Below are positions 59,631 through 64,000 of a DNA stretch of 64,000 nucleotides, in pieces (the first letter of the stretch is position 1; every line of letters begins with the position of its first letter). A program made the translations under genes and the position numbers. This DNA is from Schizochytrium sp. CCTCC M209059 (lineage: Eukaryota; Sar; Bigyra; Thraustochytrida; Thraustochytriidae): contig KN805370.1 in assembly GCA_000818945.1 (NCBI GenBank), positions 1,604,873 through 1,668,872 on the forward strand, in the 5' to 3' direction. The notes under the pieces were generated by a model, which did not search any database, had not been told where the DNA came from, and was given only the letters and a program-made list of their open reading frames with translations.

Positions 59631-60001
59631 CCTAGATCTTTGCGTGCGGCGTGCCTGCCGAACTCGCAAGAGCTAACGAAGTGCTTGTGCACCTGGCTGC
59701 CTCGAGGAGAAAATCTAGCCTAAATCACACGCGCGACCGAGCAGCCACCGTCCACGTTAGCCACAAGAGAAGTGGCGATCCAGAGCGTGAGTGTGCTTCG
59801 CGAGGTGCAGCTCATGGTGGCGCGTGAGCTGAAAAGGCCATCTTGCGCTGTTCGACGACTCGACCTTGTGAGCCATCAGCAAACAAGGCCAAGGGAAAAG
59901 CCGCAGCAGCGTCTTGGGCCTCGACGAGGACCCCAGTTCATCGGTAAACACTCTATCAAGGCAACAATGCTTCGAACTTTCTCTCGCAGCTTATTTACTA
60001 T
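59631..60001. other. spacer between pseudogene and LRR-kinase gene
   Basis: About 370 bases lie 3' of the LRR-kinase gene. A plus-strand stretch near 59770-59880 weakly recalls the start of the RING region of the neighbour, but the match is too poor to call. Nothing else is recognised. Confidence 0.4.
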
Positions 60002-63000
60002 TCAAAATCTAAAGTTTTCGCCGACAATATCTGGCGTGAGAAGAGGACGCAGTTTGTTCTCAACGCTGGCACGAACGCCTTGGTCTTTGATTTTCTCTGC
60101 CATGTAGCGACGAAGACGCTGCACTCGAAGCCGCGCCCAAGCTTGCTGTACGACAGCAAAATCGCTATAGAATGGGTCTCTTTCACCAGCAGGCTTTGAC
60201 GCGCATCTTGCCACGTGACGATGACAAGCGTCTGAGTCATTACCTGTGTCCTGCAGACACCACGCGCAAAAGTAGCACGGGCAAGTGCCACATTTGAGAG
60301 CACAACAATAATCGAAGTCAGCAAAGACCGCTGAGCAGCGCGGGCACGACATGGCGAGTACCCCATTTTGAATGGCGCGAATGTGATTCTGCGTCGTCGG
60401 GTCCAACCCGTGTTCGCGGAGCGCTGCGTCGACGCGATCACGGAGCTGACGCTCTTGCTCGGCTGCAGCGTCTCGCTCAAAGTGCGCGCGCACAATGTCA
60501 AGCAGAGCTGCAAAGTCCTCGTCTGGAACCGCGAATGCAATGGCGCGTCCAGGAACGAGAAGCTCACAGTCGGGCGCGACGCAGCACATGCTTCCATCCC
60601 GGAGCACCTTGACGTGCGACTGAGCCTGGGTGGCAGCGCGTACCGCCCTACTCAGACACTCTTTACACGTAAAGTGACCGTCAGCGCAAGAGACGCCTCC
60701 ACTGACTGGATAAACGTCGAGGCATATGGCACACGAGGCCGCTTTTACGGGCTCAACCTGAAAGGCCTCGTGACGCAAAGCTTGAAGCGCGGTGTGTCGC
60801 TGTCTTGAATCTGCCGACTGGAGAGACGAAATGAGCGACTGCATAGCGTCGGGTATTTCCGCGCCCTCATAGAGGTCCGCGAGGACCATACCCGCGGAGA
60901 AGAGATCCACAGCAGACTCCACCTTGTTGACATTTCCATCGCGAAGCTCGGGTGCCATGTATTTAAGGGTGGCCTGTACAGGCTGCGTCATGGTCACATC
61001 GTGCATTTGAACACCATCAAAGTCGCCAAGTACGGGTGACAAGCCTGGGGCGAGAAAGACATTTTCTGGCTTGACGTCGCAGTGCACGAAGCCTTGCGAA
61101 TGCAAGTCATGAAGGCCGGACAAGAGACCAATGGCGATGCGCCTGCGCGTTGCCACGTCTGCGTGTGGATTGTCGCGGATCCAGCCGGAAAGATCGCCGC
61201 CTGAGTAATAAGGTAACAAAATGCAGCCCTCACGGTCACCCTGCGAAAAAGCGCCCTGGATGCGCCCGATATAGGCCGAGTTTAACTGAGCGAGAGCTGC
61301 GACCTGGCGATAGAAACGACTGCTCCACTCGTCGTTGGCGAGATGAAAGGACTTGAGCACAAGAACTGTACCATCCGGATCGCGAACTTTGAAGACGGAC
61401 TTGCCGGGCTTGGACGCAAGCTCTGCGATAGTCTCAAAGTCTCCGCGCTTGGCATTCGTCAGCCAAAGACCCAGCGAAGACAGCTCCCGTGGCACGCTAG
61501 CTTTCATGCCTAAGCTCCGGATCCAATTTCGATCGCAAAGCAACTCAGGGTAATGTTCCTCCGCATGCCTCAGCACCCGTGCGCGCTCTTTACGCAGCTC
61601 GCTGTCCAGCTTGTAAACACTTCCGATCTGAGCGAGTTCTTGCTCGAGACCGGGGATTCGCGCTTGAGCTTCTGTATCTCCGTCATTGGCATCCTCGCGA
61701 GCGTAGCGAAGATCATGCTCCAATCGTTCTCGCCTCCGTCTACTTTGGCGAAGGTTTTGCATGATGTCTGCCACACGTGAGGTACTCGGCGCAGTCAGTC
61801 CCGGAACGTGAAGCGAGAGCAAGGTCGTCAGCTCATTGACGCATGTCTGCAAACGCGAGACTTCGCTTGCCACTGTGCGGGTGTAGAATGAGATGGAGAT
61901 GGACAGTGCTCGTCGCACATCTTCTAACGAGGCGTGTGCCATAGGATCGACGCTCGTCAAGACGCTGAGCTCGGCTTCGAATGCTTGCTGCACCGTTTCC
62001 AGTTCTGTTGCTAACTCGTTCGTCTTCTCGGGATGTCTCAGCGTCATAAAGTATGTCGGCTGGATACCAAGGCGCTTGGTGCTCTCATCCAAAGCATCAA
62101 TGGCTGCTTCAGTGTGCTTGCGCGCAGTGCTCAAGTCATGTCGAGTCTCCCAGGCGTTTAAGGCCTCCACTGCGACTTGTGTTGCTTCCTGCACTTGCTC
62201 AAAGGTCACTTGTGCGACAGCATCATCAACGTCCACAGGGTCGTCCAGGATCTCCTTCCACAGACTATGACAGGAGTCTACTGCAGCCTTTGTCACCGGA
62301 TCGGCTAGTAGCGTCTCCAGCTGTCCTGGCAAAGCATTTCGGATACCCGTGACAAGGTCGCGTCGAGCTTCATCCCGTTCAAGTACTTTCCCCGAGTCTG
62401 TCTTGACAGCCTCCTGGAGCACAGTCAGCTCATGCGCCTTTTCGCGAAGAACCGCTTGCTGTCTATCAAAGTCTGCAACAGACGCCACCGGATTCTTGCG
62501 CGAGAGCTGCTCAGCAAGAACCTCGTGCAGTCTCGGATGGAGAGTAGATTTGCCTTCTCCGCGATTCGCCCGCGCAAGAGAAACCTCTGTAGCCAATGCT
62601 CCAAGATGATCTGTTTGATCCATAGCATTACGCACCTTGAGGTCGGGTGCTCGCTCAGGGTCTGCAAATGCTTGCAAAAGCGCACGACGGTCCTGCGGGC
62701 TTAAAATCCCCATACTATAGAGACGAGCAGGAGTGAGACGACGGAACTCTTCTAGCGTTTGCACACCTTGATCGAAAAGGTTGATGGCCATCATTCGCAG
62801 TGCGTTGGTTTGGAGCTGTGCTAGCGGTAACGAGTGTATGAATGAGAGAAAGGCAGACACCTTCTTGTAATACTTGGAAGAAGCATGATTGATGGCCTTC
62901 CTTATTCCAAGGGACTCGCTCGAAAGACCTGCGCTGTACTTGAAAAGAAGCTTGGCTAGAAGGAGAGCATTGTTCTCATCCTTGGCTTCGCAAACGTGAA

Positions 63001-64000
63001 ACAGCGCTGTCTGACCTAGAGTGTCCCGCGTGTCGATTCGGGCCCCGCTAACGACCAGCTTTTCTGTCTCCGAGATGTCCCCGTTCTTGCACGCCTGCAT
63101 GAGAGGCGTCTGACTCTGTTCGTACAGGATTCGATTGCGGTCGAGAGCGGCTTTGAGAGCAGGATTTTTGTGATAGATGCTGAAAATTCAAAATGTCAGA
63201 TGAAGGAATTTGAGACGGATTAGGGGCTCTCTTTGGAACTTACTCGAGCTTTTGCAATGTTTTGTTCTCTGCGAGTGCGTTCGTCAGCGCCGTAATGCCC
63301 TCGTCGCCGATATCGTTGAAGAAAAGACTGCGCTCGTCGTAAGATAAGACGTTAAGAGGAACGAAATCGCGCCAAAGGTTGCATTCCGTCGCGTTCCATG
63401 CAAGCAGGTGTGCGTGAGCTGTGGTCAGCTCTTGTTGCTTTCTTCTTGGGCTTCTTTATGGCCCCACTTTCACTTTGTCGCAATGACTTACTCTAGCGTA
63501 TGCAGCGACTCGTTCTTTACGAGTGCGCTCGCCAGCGCCCTAGCGCCCTCGTCGCCGATATTGTTGTATTGAAGACTGCGCTCGATATAACATGAGACGC
63601 CAAGATGAATGAAATCGCGCCAAGGGTTGCATTCCGTTGCATCCCATGCGTGCGTGCGTGCGTACGTGAGGTGTGGTCAGCTCTTGTTGCTTTCTTCTTG
63701 GGCTTCTGTATGGCCCCACTTTCACTTTGTCGCAATGACTTACTCTAGCGTGTGCAGCGACTCATTGTTCGCGAGTGCGTTCGCCAGCGCCGCAGCGCCC
63801 TCGACGCCGATATTGTTGCTATCAAGACTGCGCTCGTCATAAACATGAGACGCCAAGATGAAAGAAATCGCGTCAAGAGTTGCATTCCGTCGCATCCCAT
63901 GCGCACGTGCATACGTGAGCTGTGGTCAGCTCTTGTTGCTTTCTTCTTGGGCTTCTGTATGGCCCCACTTTCACTTTGTCGCAATGACTTACTCTAGCGT
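60002..64000 (-). CDS. LRR - ankyrin - coiled-coil - kinase - RING/IBR-like protein, 5' end beyond window
   Basis: The gene is spliced. Visible coding pieces are 60002-63179, 63244-63327, 63492-63575, 63744-63827 and 63993 to the window edge. The upstream exons encode NLR/RNase-inhibitor-type leucine-rich repeats. The large 3' exon continues in frame and starts 26 codons before the Met at 63100. From that Met: ankyrin-like repeat (1-45), a possible SAM-like helical segment (about 95-150), long coiled coil (about 170-510), kinase domain (about 545-780) and a RING-type zinc domain (CAICLDVYP from about 790). A second Cys/His cluster (about 918-968, CALKCGTCPCYFCAWCL) resembles an IBR. Kinase residues are intact: VLVLKSF, HCDVKPEN, GDFDG, YMAPE. 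It is probably an intracellular kinase and ubiquitin-ligase-like receptor with a repeat-based recognition part. This is inference. The N terminus is not visible. Confidence 0.85.
63180..63243 (-). other. 64-nt intron, last before the large exon
   Basis: On minus it starts GTAAGT and ends TTTTCAG, with a CTAAT branch-like motif in the first half. It joins exons in phase 2 (GA|C, Asp). It is much shorter than the upstream introns and unrelated in sequence. Confidence 0.88.
63244..64000 (-). repeat. tandem array of LRR exon-intron units (about 250 bp each)
   Basis: Three full exons (63744-63827, 63492-63575, 63244-63327) and the end of a fourth (from 63993) are visible. Each full exon is exactly 84 nt, phase 2 at both ends, flanked by GTAAGT and CAG, and encodes one 28-residue repeat of the type DLxxNxIGxEGxxALxxAL. 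The introns between them are 164-168 nt (63328-63491, 63576-63743, 63828-63992) and closely alike, sharing long blocks such as GCTCTTGTTGCTTTCTTC (plus strand). The unit must have duplicated in tandem, and the array continues beyond the window. Confidence 0.93.

Noticed and set aside
59724..59900. Further plus-strand fragment of the RING start beyond the pseudogene
   Set aside because: A few residues align (LRE..., PSCAV) but the order would require another rearrangement and the similarity is near chance.
60002..62700. Calling the C terminus a full RING-between-RING (RBR) ligase
   Set aside because: A RING and an IBR-like cluster are present, but I see no RING2 with a catalytic Cys.
1..64000. 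CRISPR arrays, operons, bacterial insertion sequences
   Set aside because: The sequence is eukaryotic nuclear DNA; the tandem repeats present are microsatellites or the LRR exon array.

Overview
This window is nuclear DNA of a eukaryote with a compact, GC-rich, intron-poor genome. Most genes are single long open frames on either strand, separated by about 0.1-2 kb of GC-rich or simple-repeat spacer. The gene set fits a flagellate-bearing stramenopile, and a labyrinthulomycete (thraustochytrid) is my best guess. That is inference from the intron-poor GC-rich style, a 3410-residue DUF3638-type protein, a cilium assembly factor and the tRNA. No marker in the window proves the lineage.

Layout. 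0-10 kb: lariat debranching enzyme DBR1 (-), a 527-base ACAA tetranucleotide tract, a DUF389 membrane protein (-) and, divergently, the MCM9 helicase (+). 10-18 kb: a secreted-topology five-TM protein (-), a PH-J-PH domain protein (-), a dienoyl-CoA isomerase (-) and a gene-poor stretch with coding-like remnants. 18-34 kb: the tRNA uracil-5-methyltransferase TRMT2A (+), a pseudokinase-like protein (-), the dynein-arm factor DNAAF6/PIH1D3 (-), a bZIP factor with two NTF2-like domains (+, with an assembly gap just upstream), a cyclic-nucleotide-binding channel with no GYG filter (+), a TFIIS N-domain protein (+) and a PP2C phosphatase ending in a CaaX box (-). 34-48 kb: an ERCC6L2-like SNF2 ATPase (+), a TRAPPC14-like protein (+), a CHK2-like FHA kinase (-), a C2/MCTP-like membrane protein (-) and a 1.9 kb repeat-rich divergent spacer. 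48-64 kb: the giant DUF3638/DUF3645 protein (+), tRNA-Glu(CTC), a rearranged pseudogene, and the 3' part of an LRR-ankyrin-kinase-RING gene (-) that runs off the right edge.

The genes do not form a single pathway. Themes recur: RNA processing (DBR1, TRMT2A, tRNA-Glu), genome maintenance and checkpoint (MCM9, ERCC6L2-like, CHK2-like), cilium assembly (DNAAF6, possibly TRAPPC14) and signalling (PP2C, channel, kinase). The most striking part is the right edge. In a window otherwise without visible introns, one gene carries a tandem array of 84-nt phase-2 exons, each encoding one 28-residue NLR-type leucine-rich repeat, separated by near-identical introns of 164-168 nt. The introns look more alike than the exons they flank. 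The array feeds into ankyrin, kinase and RING/IBR-like modules, which makes the gene a candidate intracellular sensor that can gain or lose repeats by exon duplication.
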